From positions 1 to 64,000 of the forward strand of contig JAFCMP010000126.1 of NCBI GenBank assembly GCA_017506865.1: DNA of 64,000 bases, given 5' to 3'. The notes under the pieces were generated by a model. That model made no database searches, was not told the DNA's origin, and saw nothing but the letters and a program-made list of their open reading frames with translations. Source of the stretch: Tribonema minus (taxonomy: Eukaryota; Sar; Xanthophyceae; Tribonematales; Tribonemataceae). This document shows positions 31,405 through 44,131 of this stretch, in pieces. The position numbers and the translations under genes are program-made. Position 1 is the first letter of the stretch. Each line of letters opens with the position of its first letter.

Positions 31405-34382
31405 GGGAGGGTGACGGGACAAAATCTGCACACCTACATTGCATGTGCTTACATACCTACACAGGTTTCTCCATAATGGGAGTTGGTCCTGTTAGTCCAC
31501 TACTGCATATTTCAGCACCAGTCCGGTACTGTTCCGACCCTGACTCAGGGCTATTTCTCCGCTTGCACAAGCACTTGCATAATCATCACTTCTTTGCAAT
31601 CCAGCCTGCCCTGCTCTAGTGTTGTTCTGCACTTTGCATTGCGTCCACCTTGGGTGTCCTACTCTGCCACGGTGTTACGGTTTCGTCACCCTGCACAGTT
31701 GAAGGAGTCATGTCGTCAATGAGCGTCAATGGTCGCACCAGCTCATGCTGCAACAACTTGAAATCAGTTTTGGAACCTTATGTATAATCACACTACGCCG
31801 TGTTGAAATAGCGCCACTGCCTCCACACTTTTTCTGGTGCTGAGAACCGAGATTAGGGGAATGTTGCAGCAAGTTAGAGTGGGATCCCACACCAATTCAG
31901 TGTATATGGCAGGTGGCAGCGATTGCGATACTTCAGAATTCTTTGTTTAACCCAGAGGCTGGTGCTATGAAATCCATAACAGACGAGGTGTTCGAAGGCA
32001 GACAGTGGTGCTGCCAATGCTGCTTTCAGCAGGAAATGCTGCTGTCAGCAGGAAGTTAAGAGCAAGAGAACAAGTAAAGGAATAAAACAGATAGTAGTGC
32101 ATCTGCAAAGGCATCGAGATGAGCTGCAAACTAAACTTAGAGTTGGCTGCGCAACTGTGCATGTTCTAGAAGTGTACAAGTACAGAGATAGACAGTGTGT
32201 AGTGCATCTGCAAAGGCATCTCAATGAGTCGCAAACTAGGCTGTAGAGCTGGCTGCACAAGAGTGCATGTTCTCTAGTACACTTGCACATTGGGATCGCG
32301 TGCTGTGCCAGCGGGACATCGAATGCACAAAGTGCAAGGAACTCTGTGTACCAGTGGTACAAGAAAGGCGCCGTGTACACCTGAATATTACTGACAAGAA
32401 CGGGCGCACTCACCTCGTGGTCCATGCACGAAGTACACTTCAGCTACCCCATGCGTGCACACTACTGCATACAATGGCAGTGATGAAAGGGTAATTTGTG
32501 AGCGCGAAGTGACCGTCACCAATGGTAGCACCAGTATCTTAGCAGTCATATACGCTGAATTGTATGGCGGCGTAGCGTGCACCTCGGGTCATTCATGCAG
32601 ATAGCACCTGGTGGAACTTGATGAGATAACATGCCCCAAACAGGCGGATAGCTGCGGGCGTTATAGTCGATACTGCGCAGGCATGGTCGACGGGCGTCCA
32701 TGAGTTTGATATCGTTACCAGACACCACCATCACTTGAAGTATTAGACGCACAAAGCAGACACATTGCCCTGGCAGTGGTAACAACGTCATGGTGCTGCT
32801 AGTGGCAGCTGATACCGAATCAACTGCTATGCTCACATGAGTTCTGCCTTGAAAAGTAGTTGTGCTCAGCGAAAGGTCATGGTAGCATTAGTGGGGCGCG
32901 GGACCAGACCTATTGCCAGTCCTTCAGACAGCTGACAGCCAGTGGCTTCCCTGCTGTGCCGTTGCCAGCAAGAGATTACCAGTGTTTCTGATGTTAAGCA
33001 TTGAGCACGAGCGGCTTGCGAACTTTACAAATTGACTATCACAAGCCCACATGCAGTATCACTGATGCTGTCGCCACATCTAAGGTTGACGGCTAATCTA
33101 TCGGGCAGTAGCTACCATCTGCCCTTTTTCACACGCTAGCTTTGGGACAGCATATGATGCGTTTCATGTGTCAGGACAACTCTGGTGTAGGATGAAGCGA
33201 AGGACGGCACCAGTTGCCTCAAGTGCAATAGAAGCGGAGCAGCACCAGCAGCAGTACTTGTGCAGTTCACAGCAGAGGCAGCTGTGGCTGCTGCTACCAG
33301 ACGCGCACGCTTTGACAACTCGCTCAGTAAGTGGAACGATAAGACATAGCCAGCTAGCAGCAGCAACAGCAACAGCCATTGGCGGCGCTTGCTTTTGAAA
33401 CTGAGTGCTGAATGTAGTTGCCGATGCAGTGCATGCAGTGCATTGCTGTTCGTATTTGACCAACGCTGTCAAGGTGCCACCGAGCAGCTACCAGCCGTAA
33501 TACAACCAGCCTATGCACACAGCAGGTGCTACAACTCGAGAAGCGCATCATTTGCAACATCGCCATCCGTGTGTGCTTACCGATTTGGTTATAGCAGCTG
33601 CTCCCGCACCAGCCACGCAGCTGCATCGCCGGTCCAGCAGGCGCTCACCCTTATACTGAAATTTGTCCACGCCGACAGCCTTTTAAGTGTGCGTAGCAGG
33701 CATGGGGCTACAAAGCTTGCTTCTAGTTGTGCACTTCAAATGTGCACTTGCTGGGGGCTGCTAACCCCCGGGCTAACATAGTTGTTGTAGCCCAGCGGGC
33801 AAAATATGGGGTCCGGGCGACGGCGGCGCGCTGGATGGTCCTTCTCCCTTCCTATCCTCCTTCCTAAGCCAGTGACTGTCCTTCTACTTATCTTCAACTT
33901 TAGTGACGTTGCTGCTGCAACTGTTCAACTTCAACTCCTCAAGTGCATTATTTACATGCTCAAGCTGTATCACCAAGATCATATCATCTTCATGCAAAGC
34001 GAAGGGAAAAAGTGACAATTGCTCAAGCAGGCGCGCAACACAGCTACAGGTAGAAGCAAGAGGAGGCAGACGAATCACACTTATGCAGCAACCTTGTGGA
34101 GGATTACATCAGCGCCACTGGCTGTCTACTCGTGTTGGCCATCCACTGCTCGTAACGAAAACAGGCATAAATCCAAATCCCAGGTGCTTTCAATTCAACA
34201 AGGCATATTGGGCCTGGGGGCCTTGATGCCCGCCATGTGTGGGCCAACTTGATTAGGAGGAAAGCTGGCGATGAAGTTGGATAATGGCCGTGTTCACCGC
34301 CCGCCCAAGCCGTGCCGCGCATGCATCTGTCAAGTAGAGGCAGCAGCAGGACATATGCCTTACATCATTGTGGCTGCAGGTG
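31405..34382. other. No recognisable gene
   Basis: Short ORFs only. CAG/CTG-rich patches at 33220-33390 open several frames at once. A partial direct duplication is visible at 32094-32120 and 32200-32232 (GTAGTGCATCTGCAAAGGCATC followed by similar text). Nothing else was supported. Confidence 0.45.
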
Positions 34383-34524
34383 ATGAGCGGTGCTGCCAAA
34401 CGAACAGGGGCAGAAAGACTTGCCCTGAAAGAGTTCTTTAGCACTTTGCGCATGCACGTAGGCCCAGAGAAGTTGGATGTCTAGAAGAGACTCAACAGCA
34501 AGGCAAATATGGTGGCTGATTCAA
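34383..34524 (+). pseudogene. Possible exon with an in-frame stop
   Basis: After a GCAG acceptor, MSGAAKRTGAERLALKEFF and STLRMHVGPEKLDV read like genuine helical protein. A TAG at 34482-34484 is followed by KRLNSKANMVADS in the same frame and a GTAAGA donor. No family or neighbouring exon was recognised. It is either a broken exon or a short chance ORF. Confidence 0.3.
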
Positions 34525-34891
34525 GTAAGAAATGCACATGTACATGGTGCATGTTCCATTTGCCAACAAATCAGAAGCATGCCAGCATTATGACTGAAGA
34601 CACCAGACTGCACTTTGCACGGTTTGAAATGTGCCATGCTCTCATGCCCTATGATGCAGCGCTTATGCGCCAACTGCATGCAGGTGACAATGCTAGCGCA
34701 TCGGCGCTCAAAGGCCTGTTGTATGTACCTCTTGAAGCATGGACGCACAGAAATTGAAGCAGCCGGCCCTTCCTGAACCACCAGCTTGAACCTTTTGCAG
34801 CAACCCTGCTGACACCACGTACCTGTTCTGGTGCGGTGTGGAATTGTGCGTGCTGGAGTACTTTGGGGGTCGTGTTGAGCGGTGGCGCGGC

Positions 34892-35954
34892 TTAGAGGCC
34901 AGTCGGCTTGCGCGTCGGCTTGCGAGTGGGCTTGCGAGTGGGCTTCCCAGTCGGCTTGCGAGTCGGGTTCTTAGTAGGTGCGCGTGTAGGTTTTAACGTT
35001 CGGTTGGCAGTTGGCACCGCGGTCGGGTTAGGTGTCGTCGGAGTGGGCGTCGGTGGCAGGGTGCAGGTCACCTCAGTGGCGGGGCAGTCGCTGGGGCAGC
35101 AGGGCTGTAATACCGGCACATGGCACAAGAGTAATTTTGTACTCGTCATCATTGTCCTTAGATGCCATGACAGCAACAGGAGCACAAAGCCAGTCGAGAT
35201 GTCCGTGCTGCCCGAAAATACAAAGGGCGTTCATCAACAATCAACCATTGTTGTGGTGGTTACATAACCTCTGTAACTGTAACTGCGAACGGACATGAAC
35301 CTTAGAACTATAGGGTAAGTACACGCAGAACATGCCCATATTCCAACAGTCACAATGAGCACAAGAGTCCTGAGGTCATCACTGGGCTGCCAGCAGCCTC
35401 GGACTTAACCGCACATATAACATCAAACCTTGTCAGTATTGTCAATCACGTTCCTCTGCCCATATCCTTCGCACTGAAGTCGGTGAGAGCAGTAGTCTGC
35501 GCAAATAACATGGGGTTTACAGCTGACTGACGCATGTTCCCTACTCACCGAGGGGTAGATGGGGTGGATGTTGGTCACGCTGCAAGGTGCAGTGGCTGGC
35601 TCGCCATTCGCACCATTGCAATCGTAAGCGTGCTGGCCCTGTAAGATATGAAGAGGAGCAGGAGCAGGGCCAACGATGAAACAGGTCAGCGTCAGGCAAG
35701 GAGAACACCACGGCATAAGCCACTGTGCTACATCGCGTCATCCTCGCACTCACAGGGCAAGTAACTTGCGTCGCAGTAGTAGTGAAGACAGGGTAGGCGG
35801 GGTTGGGGGTGCCGTCCGGCAGAGTCTTGGAGGGGAGGATGACTGGATCGGTGTTGCCGACGCAGGGGATGCACTTGCACTTAGTACCAGCGCAGTGTGC
35901 GGCAGCACCCGCGAGGAGGCTGAGGACGGCGATGATCCTGAGGGCAGCTGACAT
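34892..35954 (-). CDS. Small secreted Cys-rich protein with KPTRKPT tail
   Basis: Three phase-0 exons: 35954-35754, 35638-35549 and 35104-34892, 167 residues. The first begins MSAALRIIAVLSLLAGAAAH, a clear signal peptide, then CAGTKCKCIPCVG. The second adds HAYDCNGANGEPATAPC. The third has CCPSDCPATEVTC, then PTPTPTTPNP and finally a tail of NPTRKPTGKPTRKPTRKPT-type repeats before the stop. In total there are about a dozen cysteines, suggesting a disulfide-rich extracellular mini-domain. The basic, Pro/Thr-rich tail is the same type as in the oxygenase-like gene at 53-56 kb and could hold the protein in the cell wall or matrix; that role is inferred. Donors are GTGAGT and acceptors YAG. Function unknown. 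Confidence 0.75.
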
Positions 35955-36179
35955 GGTGACTGCGGCGTGAGAGGGGGAGGCAGCAAGGCGCCGGTGAGGT
36001 TTCAGGTGAATGGATTCGTTTGCAGCTTGCTGCCACTGCTGCTGCGGTAGCAGCAGGACGCTTGCTTTACGGAAGGGGCACGCCCGAGCGAGCGATGATT
36101 ACTGTAGTACGGTTGAGAGGTACGACAGAGGTACGACGTCGCGACCACGCCCGCGCCATGTCATCTGAACAGCAGCAGC

Positions 36180-36288
36180 GAGAGCAGCAAGGCAGCTGCG
36201 GACAGCAGCTGCGAGAGCAGCAAGGCAGCTGCGAAACAGCAGCTGCGAGAGCAGCAAGGCACGCACCTCAGGAAGCGCGCTGTGGATG

Positions 36289-36331
<43 letters not shown>
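36180..36331. repeat. Short tandem repeats and a (TG)20 microsatellite
   Basis: A unit of about 33 bases (AGAGCAGCAAGGCAGCTGCG then GACAGCAGCTGCG) repeats about two and a half times from 36180 to 36262. At 36291-36331 there is an uninterrupted TG tract of about 20 units. They lie upstream of the secreted Cys-rich gene. Confidence 0.92.
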
Positions 36332-36333
<2 letters not shown>

Positions 36334-37427
36334 TGAGCCCAAAACAGGGTGTTGGGGTAACCAATGGGTTGATCACAACTGATCGGTTGTTGATTGCGGA
36401 CTGTTGATCGGGTGCCTTCTTGAGCGTGCCTTCTGTAGTGAGCTACATACTGCTACAGAGTGGCATGCTCGGGCTTTGCAGTGCGCGGTTCGCGACAGGA
36501 TACGATTGGCCCTCACTAGTGTCAATGCGGAGTGCACGGCGCCTTAGGTCACCCTGCTCAACTGCAGTATGAGCCGGCCTCACCTCACACGTTGCAATTG
36601 TAAATTTAGAGATCGGGATCTGTGTGCACAAGTGACGCCGTGCCAGGCCATGGCGTCGGCGCACAGTCACTTCAGCAGCAGTCGCGCAGTGTGGGAACAT
36701 GGCGGCGCTGTGTCCGCGCGCTGTCCAAGAAAGAGGTGTGGAGGGTTTGGAGGGCAGCTGCTGCAGTCAATCTGTCAGTCTCCTCACCCTGAAAGAGTTT
36801 GTGCTGTACCCACCCACTGTTGAACTCATTTTGTAAACGTCAACATAACCAGTAACGCGAATGGCACAAATACCAGGAAAGCGCACGCACATGCAGCGCC
36901 AATGTCAGTTGCTGATCCTGTCGCGATGCACCTCTCGACTTGTGTAGGCTGCAACTTGTACTCATCGCTACGAGTACACGACTGTCGATCGACCAAGCAC
37001 TCACTGATCATAGTGCGCGCAGGCACTGTTGTCTGCAGCAGGGCGCCTGGCGCTCAAGTGCAACTCCACCCCAGCTGGTTGAAGAAAACAAAAAATAAGT
37101 TTTCATTTCCTGTGCCGTCACAGTGCATGCGCTACCATCACGGACGCACGCCGCTACCGTTACCCAGCCGGACCATAGCACAACGGCACCGCTGGGCTGA
37201 CGTGGGAGCCCGTCGCCGCGCGCAAGCAGCGCGGTTTGCGTACCCAAGCCTCAACGATTACTGAGAAGCGCTGCGAGAAGCGGGTGCGCGTGCACGGCAG
37301 CAGCTAGCAAGATGCCAGCCACCGGACCTAGCCGAAAGTGAGCGCTGCGCAACGCAGCAGCATTGGTGATAGCTGCACTGACTGACACCGGCTGCTGCTG
37401 CTCCCTCGAGTCCTCGGACAAGTCCAG
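36332..37427. other. No recognisable gene
   Basis: Short ORFs without domain features. Nothing with RNA-gene structure was noticed. Confidence 0.45.
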
Positions 37428-38862
37428 TCAAGTATGTCGGCGGTGGTCGACGGTGCTGCAGGTGCTGCTGCGCGTGTGCGGGCGCGGTTGAGGACTGCGC
37501 CGACTCTCTCGCGCCATGGCGACGTTGCACTCGTCGGTTGCGGCCTTGACGGCGGGCAGGGAGGTGACGCGCGCATAAAAGGCCTCCATGTCCGGCCCTA
37601 GCGCGTGGAGGGGTGTGTGTGTGTGTGTGATCAAACAATAGGTCATCAATTTGAGTGCTTTGCTTGTGAATGTGTGTGTGGGGGGGGCCAACAATCGCGC
37701 ACGGGCGGCGACAGTCATGCAACACTGACGCAGGTGCAGAGGGGGGTATGCATATACTGCCCACGCGACAGCAGAGGAGCGCTGGCTGGCGCCACAACGA
37801 CAGGCACGGCGCACGCCCACAGAGCACCACACATGCGGTGCGATCCTGCATTGGCTGGTCCACGTCAGCAGAAACCGTCATCTTACCTCCCAGCGCCGGC
37901 AGTGTCGCACAGCAGGGGCGATGCATGCGGTCAAACGCACACGCTCTTAGGTTACGCCACTCATCTGAGTCACCGGGAAGCCAGCGACAGCGACAGCTGC
38001 CACATGTCCAGAAGCTCATGATGCACGCGGTATCGCGTTGCTGACTTCAAAGGCGACGGCGAGGAACACAAACCATGACCCCACTGGGCGCAGTGCTGCT
38101 TCTATGCCTGCCTTGAAAGCAATGCGGATGTTGCGCCTAATGCTGGCCTCGGTGCAAGCGCACTTCGTTGCAGCGCGGTGAGCTTGTTGGGCTGTTGCTG
38201 TACACCACAGAGGTAGAGATCTAGACGTCAAAGTGACATGCGCAACAGAAGATCCACAGCAGTTGTGTGCTACCAGAAGGGATTGTGATGTGCTCTTATC
38301 TGCTGGCACCCAGCGCAACTGCTGCAACTGCCAGCATGTGACGTCAATGAGCAACACACAAAAGTAACCGTTGTAATTGCCATGTGCTTCAATACATGAC
38401 ACACAAAAGTAACCGATGGTAATGCCATCATGTTTCAACACGTACATCAAGGTTCGCAGGCAAGGTGCACAAGTGCGCTCTGACAGAAACAATATGCGTG
38501 TATCAAGAAAAGCACCGCTCATACTTGTTCGCTGAGTGTGATGAGGACACTGCGGGCTTGGCATTGACCATCCGCGTTTTGTTCACGCAAAGTGAAATCT
38601 TCAACAACAGGTACTTCAAGTGCAGTGACGCACCGCACTCACCGACGTCGACGCCGTGGTACTTGGCCGTCTCGATCGCCCATGCCAGGTACAGGTCGGG
38701 GCTGGTGATCTTGCCCTCAAAGAAGGTCTTCTTGCTGCCCGCGAGGTCACCGGTACAGCTTGGCAATGGTGTCAAACTTGCTCTTGAGCTTGTTGACGTA
38801 GTACTCCTTGACCTCCGCGATGCCCATGAGGTTGGGGAAGTACATGGGGTTCAGGCTGCCCG
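37428..38862 (-). pseudogene. Glutathione S-transferase-like C-terminal domain, frameshifted
   Basis: Exon 38862-38643 encodes SLNPMYFPNLMGIAEVKEYY and KLKSKFDTIAKLY, then after a one-base shift near 38753 GDLAGSKKTFFEGK, ITSPDLYLAWAIE and KYHGVDV. It ends in phase 1 at a GTGAGT donor. Exon 37597-37428 continues GPDMEAFYARVTSLPAVKAA. The pattern of a long helix, then F-F-x-G-x-x-T-S-P-D-x-Y-L-A, then E-A-F-Y-x-R-V-x-x-L-P-A-V-K is the all-helical C-terminal domain of soluble glutathione S-transferases, which bind the second (electrophilic) substrate. No exon for the thioredoxin-like N-terminal domain was identified upstream. With the frameshift this may be a relic, or a gene with one assembly error and undetected short exons. 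Confidence 0.55.
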
Positions 38863-40810
38863 CTGCGCGATGGCGAGAGACGCGGCGCAGAGGGTGAGAT
38901 GAGAGGGGGGGGGGGTGATGAGCGTTGCATGGTACAAACACTGTGCCGCAACGCTCACTTCAACTTTGGCTGCTGAGGTTCAAGTGAGTCATGGGTGCTA
39001 ATAGTAACTATGTAGTGTGCAAGCTGCCAACCAGCTGCGCATGGGAGCCGGAAATGACATTGCAGAGGTGCGCGCTGCGCGGGTATGTAGGTACCCCAGC
39101 ACGATGATTAGCTAAGGCCAGAAACGGCGAAAGGCCTTGGCACCTACGCTCACGTCAACTTCGGCTGACACGACTTAGCAGCATCGAAGTTGGCCTTGAA
39201 GGCGCCGCGCATTTGTGTTAGGCGGCGCAGTGAACAGCAACAAGCATGTTGTGAAATCATTATGACATTGGATTGCTAAACACAATTTACAACGCGAATT
39301 GCGCAGCACAAGGGCCTACTTCATGACTCATTGCATTGCACCTTCACCTTGTCAGCAAAGGTCAAGGGCACAAGATGCCAGGGCAGCCACTGCTGCGCCC
39401 AAGCATTTAGGTCAGTTCACTGCGCTTGAAATGATAGCCAGTGAGGCAACACTATAGTGAGCACGATACTGATGCATAACATATACCTCTATTTATTGGC
39501 CATGCACCATTTGGCATTTGGTCACCGTAAAAAGTACCACTTAGGGCCAAGGACGTGCACTCAGCTAAAGTGGGGTGCACATATGTGAATAAAGAAGGCG
39601 ACAAGGAGCCTGCAGTAGTTGCATTCCACAATGTGATTTGTGCAAAGAGCTGACTGCACAGATCATACATGCGTGTAGGCGAAGAGGCGACAGAAGCAGC
39701 ACCAAACCAGGAACAAAGTGCAGTAGTGGCTTGTACAAGTCTAACACTGGTCCTATAACTCGCGCGCGCATGCAGCTGCAGCTGCCATTGCTGCCAGTGC
39801 GTGCTGTCGTAGCAGTGGCCTGCAAACACATGTTATGCGCCATTGCCCCAAGCAACTTCAACTCTGAATGCCTAGAGGTGTGTGTGCCCTTGTACAGTAT
39901 GCATGGATAGGGTGAGCTAGCGGGCATTGAGGTGTTCAAAAGGCATTGCGTGTCCCAAGCCCCTTTTAAAGCACTGCTCATTCATCACATCACTCCCTGT
40001 CAACCAACAATATGCCATGATCGCAAGCATGTAACTTCAACAGATATCAAACAACTATGCCGTTAACGTACCTTCATGGCATGGACTCCATAAAAATGAC
40101 CAGTTGAGTTTTGCATGGGCACTCAGCAGGTGGTGGTGTCCTCCGTAAAGCATGACACCTTTGCTGCAGTCTTCAAGTTCTCTAATGCAGTTGCACTTGA
40201 TGGCAACTTCATGCTTTTTCATCTACATGTTTGTTGCCTTGAACCCGTTACGAACATGCCATGACTGTGCATTGCAAGTGCTGCGTTATTACAAGTGCAC
40301 GAAACCATTGCATGTTCATTGAGGTTTATTGCATGCACAGACACACACACCAAGGTTTGTCACTGCATGCCTGCCTGCTTTATACAACAGTGCTAAAGAG
40401 CACGCACGCTCTTCTGCTGCAGCATCAGCCCGCATGTTTGTGAACAGCATTAAAGTTCGCAAAGCTTGGACAGCAGCACTTGCCACACCAAGTTCGTGCC
40501 GCCTGCATGAGAGCGTTATGAGTAGCATCTGTGTAGTTTGTCAACTAGTTTTTCGTGCAACTTCATCTGAACTTCAGCGCCGTCATGTCGGTGTGTGCAC
40601 TTTGTGGCTGAAGGCGATGCCGCCAATGTTAGCATGCCACCGATGCTGACACTCAAACACTCTAGTCGCGTCAAAAAAGCCTGACGCCGACACATAGTTC
40701 AAGCTCGTGTGCGCGTCACCTACAGCAATCTTGTCCATCCTATCAAGGTCCAGGCATGGCACACACAGCCATCATGCTTAGTCAATCATGCCCGTAAAGA
40801 ACGCATACAC
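38863..40810. other. No recognisable gene
   Basis: Two similar short segments on the minus strand (around 39135-39165 and 38955-38985, both reading CAGCC-AAGTTGA-GTGAGCG) look like a duplicated exon end with its donor. They could belong to the lost N-terminal part of the glutathione S-transferase-like gene. The remainder shows only short ORFs. Confidence 0.35.
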
Positions 40811-41890
40811 AAGGCGTCGTGGCACACACACAGGCCGTCATCATCATCAGCGCATCATGCCCGGAAAGAAGGCTTGCATCGGCAAGGGGAGGCGGCAACT
40901 TTCCCAAGATGGCCAATGGTGAAAGATTGGGAGCGCCTTCCGGCACGGATCATGAACCTGGCTCGCGCGAATCCTGCTCTTCAACTGGCTGATGCCCTGA
41001 AAAGGGCGTTTGCCAAGGCGAGCGGCGTCATGCTCTACTCGCAGCCTATGCCTCAAGTGCCTCGTCGCCCGCCCTGGCTCCCATTCTGTTCAACAGGTGG
41101 GCCAGACCAAGACGCTCCTCGAACCTGATGCTTACACCCCTCGGCGCGCTGGCGACAAGCCAGGTAAGCCACACCTGGACGACCTTCAACGGCGTTGAGG
41201 CACAACAACACCAGTGGCAGCAGCACCTCCTACGAGCGTGAAGCCGCTGCTTTCAAGCACCGTTCGGGATGCAAAATTTCGAGCAGGAACTGAGGGCCAT
41301 CGGGCTTAGCAGCCTGGCTGCTAGCCTCCCGCGGCATTGTCCGCGCGCCCCAGGGCAAGCCCGATGGCCCTCAGCCCCTGCTCGAAATCGTGGATCTGGA
41401 AGAGGTGCTTAAACGCAGCTGCCTCAAGCTCATGATGACCCTTGTTGTTGCCGCTTGGGATGTTGTGTTTCATGCGCCGCTCAAGATCGTCCAGGTTGGG
41501 CCTGCCTGGCTCGTCGCCAGCGCGCCGAGGGGTGTAAGCCTCCGACTCGAGCAGCGTCTTGATCTGGCCCACCTTTTGAACAGGATGGGAGCCAGGGCGG
41601 GCGATGAGGCAGTCCATGCACAAGCTGCTGTGTGAGTAGAGCATGACGCCGCTCGCCCTGGCTAACGCCGACTTCAGCGCATTAGCCAGCCGCTCAAGGG
41701 CTAGATCCGCGCGAGCCAGCTGCATGATGCGAGCGACAAGGCGATCGCAATCTTCGACCATGGGCCATCGTGGCAAGTTGCCGCAGACGGGCGCGTTGGT
41801 GATGGGGTGCCTGCCCCTGCCGATGCATGCCTTTTTTCCGGGCATGATGCGCTGAAGATGATGACGGCCTGTGTGTGTGCCACGACGCCT
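40811..41890. repeat. Large imperfect inverted repeat, about 0.5-kb arms, 49-bp spacer
   Basis: The left arm (40811-41307) and right arm (41357-41890) are diverged inverted copies. Matching landmarks are GCGCATCATGCCCGGAAAGA versus its complement at the right outer end, the GGCACACACACAGGCC flank, and the GAGGGCCATCGGGCTT segments at the centre. The right arm, read on the minus strand, has an intact 174-codon ORF. The left arm, read on the plus strand, has the same ORF broken by stops and frameshifts. A transcript crossing both arms would fold into a long hairpin. Confidence 0.8.
41321..41845 (-). CDS. Unknown 174-residue ORF in the right arm of the inverted repeat
   Basis: Starts MPGKKACIGRGRHPITNAP and runs without a stop to NAAGG. 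It is mainly helical and charged (LVARIMQLARADLALERLAN, LDDLERRMKHNIPSGNN, AAAFKHLFQIHDFEQGLRAI). The inverted left arm preserves several blocks (GVMLYS-equivalent, LVARPGSH, TKTLLE, AYTPRRAGD) with synonymous-looking and neutral changes, which supports a once-functional protein. There is no signal peptide and no transmembrane helix. No family is recognised; it may belong to a mobile element. The frame crosses the centre of the inverted repeat, so its last about 12 codons lie in the spacer. Confidence 0.45.
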   Translation of the reverse strand: MPGKKACIGRGRHPITNAPVCGNLPRWPMVEDCDRLVARIMQLARADLALERLANALKSALARASGVMLYSHSSLCMDCLIARPGSHPVQKVGQIKTLLESEAYTPRRAGDEPGRPNLDDLERRMKHNIPSGNNKGHHELEAAAFKHLFQIHDFEQGLRAIGLALGRADNAAGG

Positions 41891-44131
41891 GTGTGAGTGC
41901 TTTTGCCTTGCCGCGAAAAAAAGAGTGATGAAGTGCGCATGGATTTGCAGAGGCCCGAAGTATCGAGCTCTCCTTGAGGTTGTACTTGTTTGTCTGGAGC
42001 GCCTGCTAGGATCACGCCCCGACGTCCCAGCAGTACTCTAAGGGCACAAGTTGGCATCAGCATGCGTCATCGAATTGCGCGCGAGGCTCGTCAAGTGGTT
42101 TAGTGATAGATTGTCGCAGCAAAGTTCGCTGAAATCCAAGTGCCAATTCGTTCGGGGCTGAAGCTAGATCAGCGTCTGTCAGTCAGCGTCGACCAGTCGA
42201 AATCAGGCGAGAAGCAACGGTATGAGGTTCGACTTGACGGCTGCGCACACCAACTCAGAGATAATGGCCCACCCATGGCCACGCAGGCTCTATTGCTGCA
42301 GCAAGCATAGCGAGTTGAAGCATAGCAAGTTCAACAAGCCACTCACAGAACAAGGTCAAAGTGCTGTGCGCTGTTCAGGCAAACATCATGCTTACGGACC
42401 ACAATGTAACCATCAAGCTTGTGCAAAAAATATAATTATTGTCCATATCACTTAATCACAGCTGAGGCAGCAGCAGTGCTCACAGCCTCCTGATGCCTCA
42501 TCAAGTGCAGCGCCCGCCCAAGACTTGATGCTGAGCAGCGCGGTCGCGCACAGTCCTTGCACATGTGTGTTCACTATGAGAACAATCAGCTATCGCTGTC
42601 GCTGGCAGCAGGCAGACTTGGTGTGATGGTGCGCGTGGTCGCTCAGGCTGGTGATGTCTGCACGGGTGGCAGAGACGCGCTTGCCTGCAGACAGACGAGC
42701 ATGCAACAAAAGCAGATCAGATGTTAACCAAGTGGCATCATGTCATATGTCATTTGTGCACTGAAAGAGCACGGGCGCATGCTGTTTAAGTCTGCACAGC
42801 GTGTGCACAACGGCATATGCTTGTAGTGGGGCACAAGAAGCGTGCTGGCAAATACTAGTAGCTGTCACATGTCCATCGTTCTCGCCAATCCTGGTAGTAC
42901 GGCAGCTGTGTTCAACTGGACATGAACCAGGAAGCGTCATGCACGCAAACATGCCGTGTGATGCCCTTTTATGCTACACTGCAGTACTTGCCTCATTGTC
43001 GACGATGAGCTGCTACAGTCGTTTCAGTTCCAGCTTTGTCTTGCAGCAATATAGTACACCTCTGAGCGTCAGGAAACCACTTGTAGCTGTGGTGCATCAT
43101 CTTGTACATTTCAACTTGTGTGCATGTATTCTGCAAACCTGGTGTCGTTGCAGTGAGTAGCCACGTGATGGAAAACAAAGAACATCATTTGCATTTGGCG
43201 TTGCACAGATGCATTGCACGCGCGGTCATCCATACATATGCCATGTACAGCTGCTCTTAATGGGGCACCATTTGCAGCAGGGTCTTCAGCAATGGGAAAA
43301 TGCAACACCAGTATTCGTGCTGTTGTTTGTAAGCGCACCATGACTTGCGCATGGCATTCATCTCTTGGGTGCCCAGGACTGCGCTTGTGGCTCGCAAGCA
43401 GAGTTATTATTTACCCGCGCGGTGGGCCACCACGGCTGCCAGTGTCATTGGCAGTGTCCATTGGACTTCAACGCAGCTGTTGTGGCTCGCATTGGCAATG
43501 TTCATTGGAGGAATGCCATGCGGACACTTCTAGCCTTGCACTATTGTGCCCTCTAGAGACATGTCCTTCGTGTGCTGGTGCCATGCCCTAGGAGGCTTCG
43601 CCAGATCAGGGCACCTAACCCTAAACCTAACCCTACTGTACTGTCGCTCATTGCAGTTCCGTAAACTCCATGGACCTAGTGATGTAACGATGTCGCTGCT
43701 TTGCTATGGGTGCCCGCACTTGTTGATGTCTCTGGGAGTGTTTTGTGGCTGCAATCAGTAGCATCCGTGTTCATGGGGCCCAGCACTGCCACACAGTCAC
43801 AGTGTGGCAACTTGCAATTCTGATGCTTTGAAGGCCCTTACCATTATACTTTTCAGTTCCTTCAAACGCCGACGTACTGATTTGTGTCTACCTACGTACA
43901 GGGCTAAAGGGGTTTTTGAAGTCTTTGCCTCAAAAGCTGCTTGCAGAGAGAGTGAGCACGGCCCAAAAGCCAAAGCCGCTTTCAACAATCTCCAGGATCA
44001 ACAATCTCGCGTGAAGGTTCAAAGCGTCAGAGCACACTCACCGTAGCACGGTCGGTGCAGCAACAGCAGTAATCGCTGGCGCATATATCGCAAGTCTCGG
44101 AAGGCGGGTGCCCGTGAAGCACGTGCCCGCC
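41891..44131. other. No confident gene; short telomeric words at 43614-43634
   Basis: Scattered short ORFs. CTAACCCTAAACCTAACCCTA at 43614-43634 is an interstitial telomere-like tract. No promoter for the downstream gene is obvious by eye. Confidence 0.45.
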
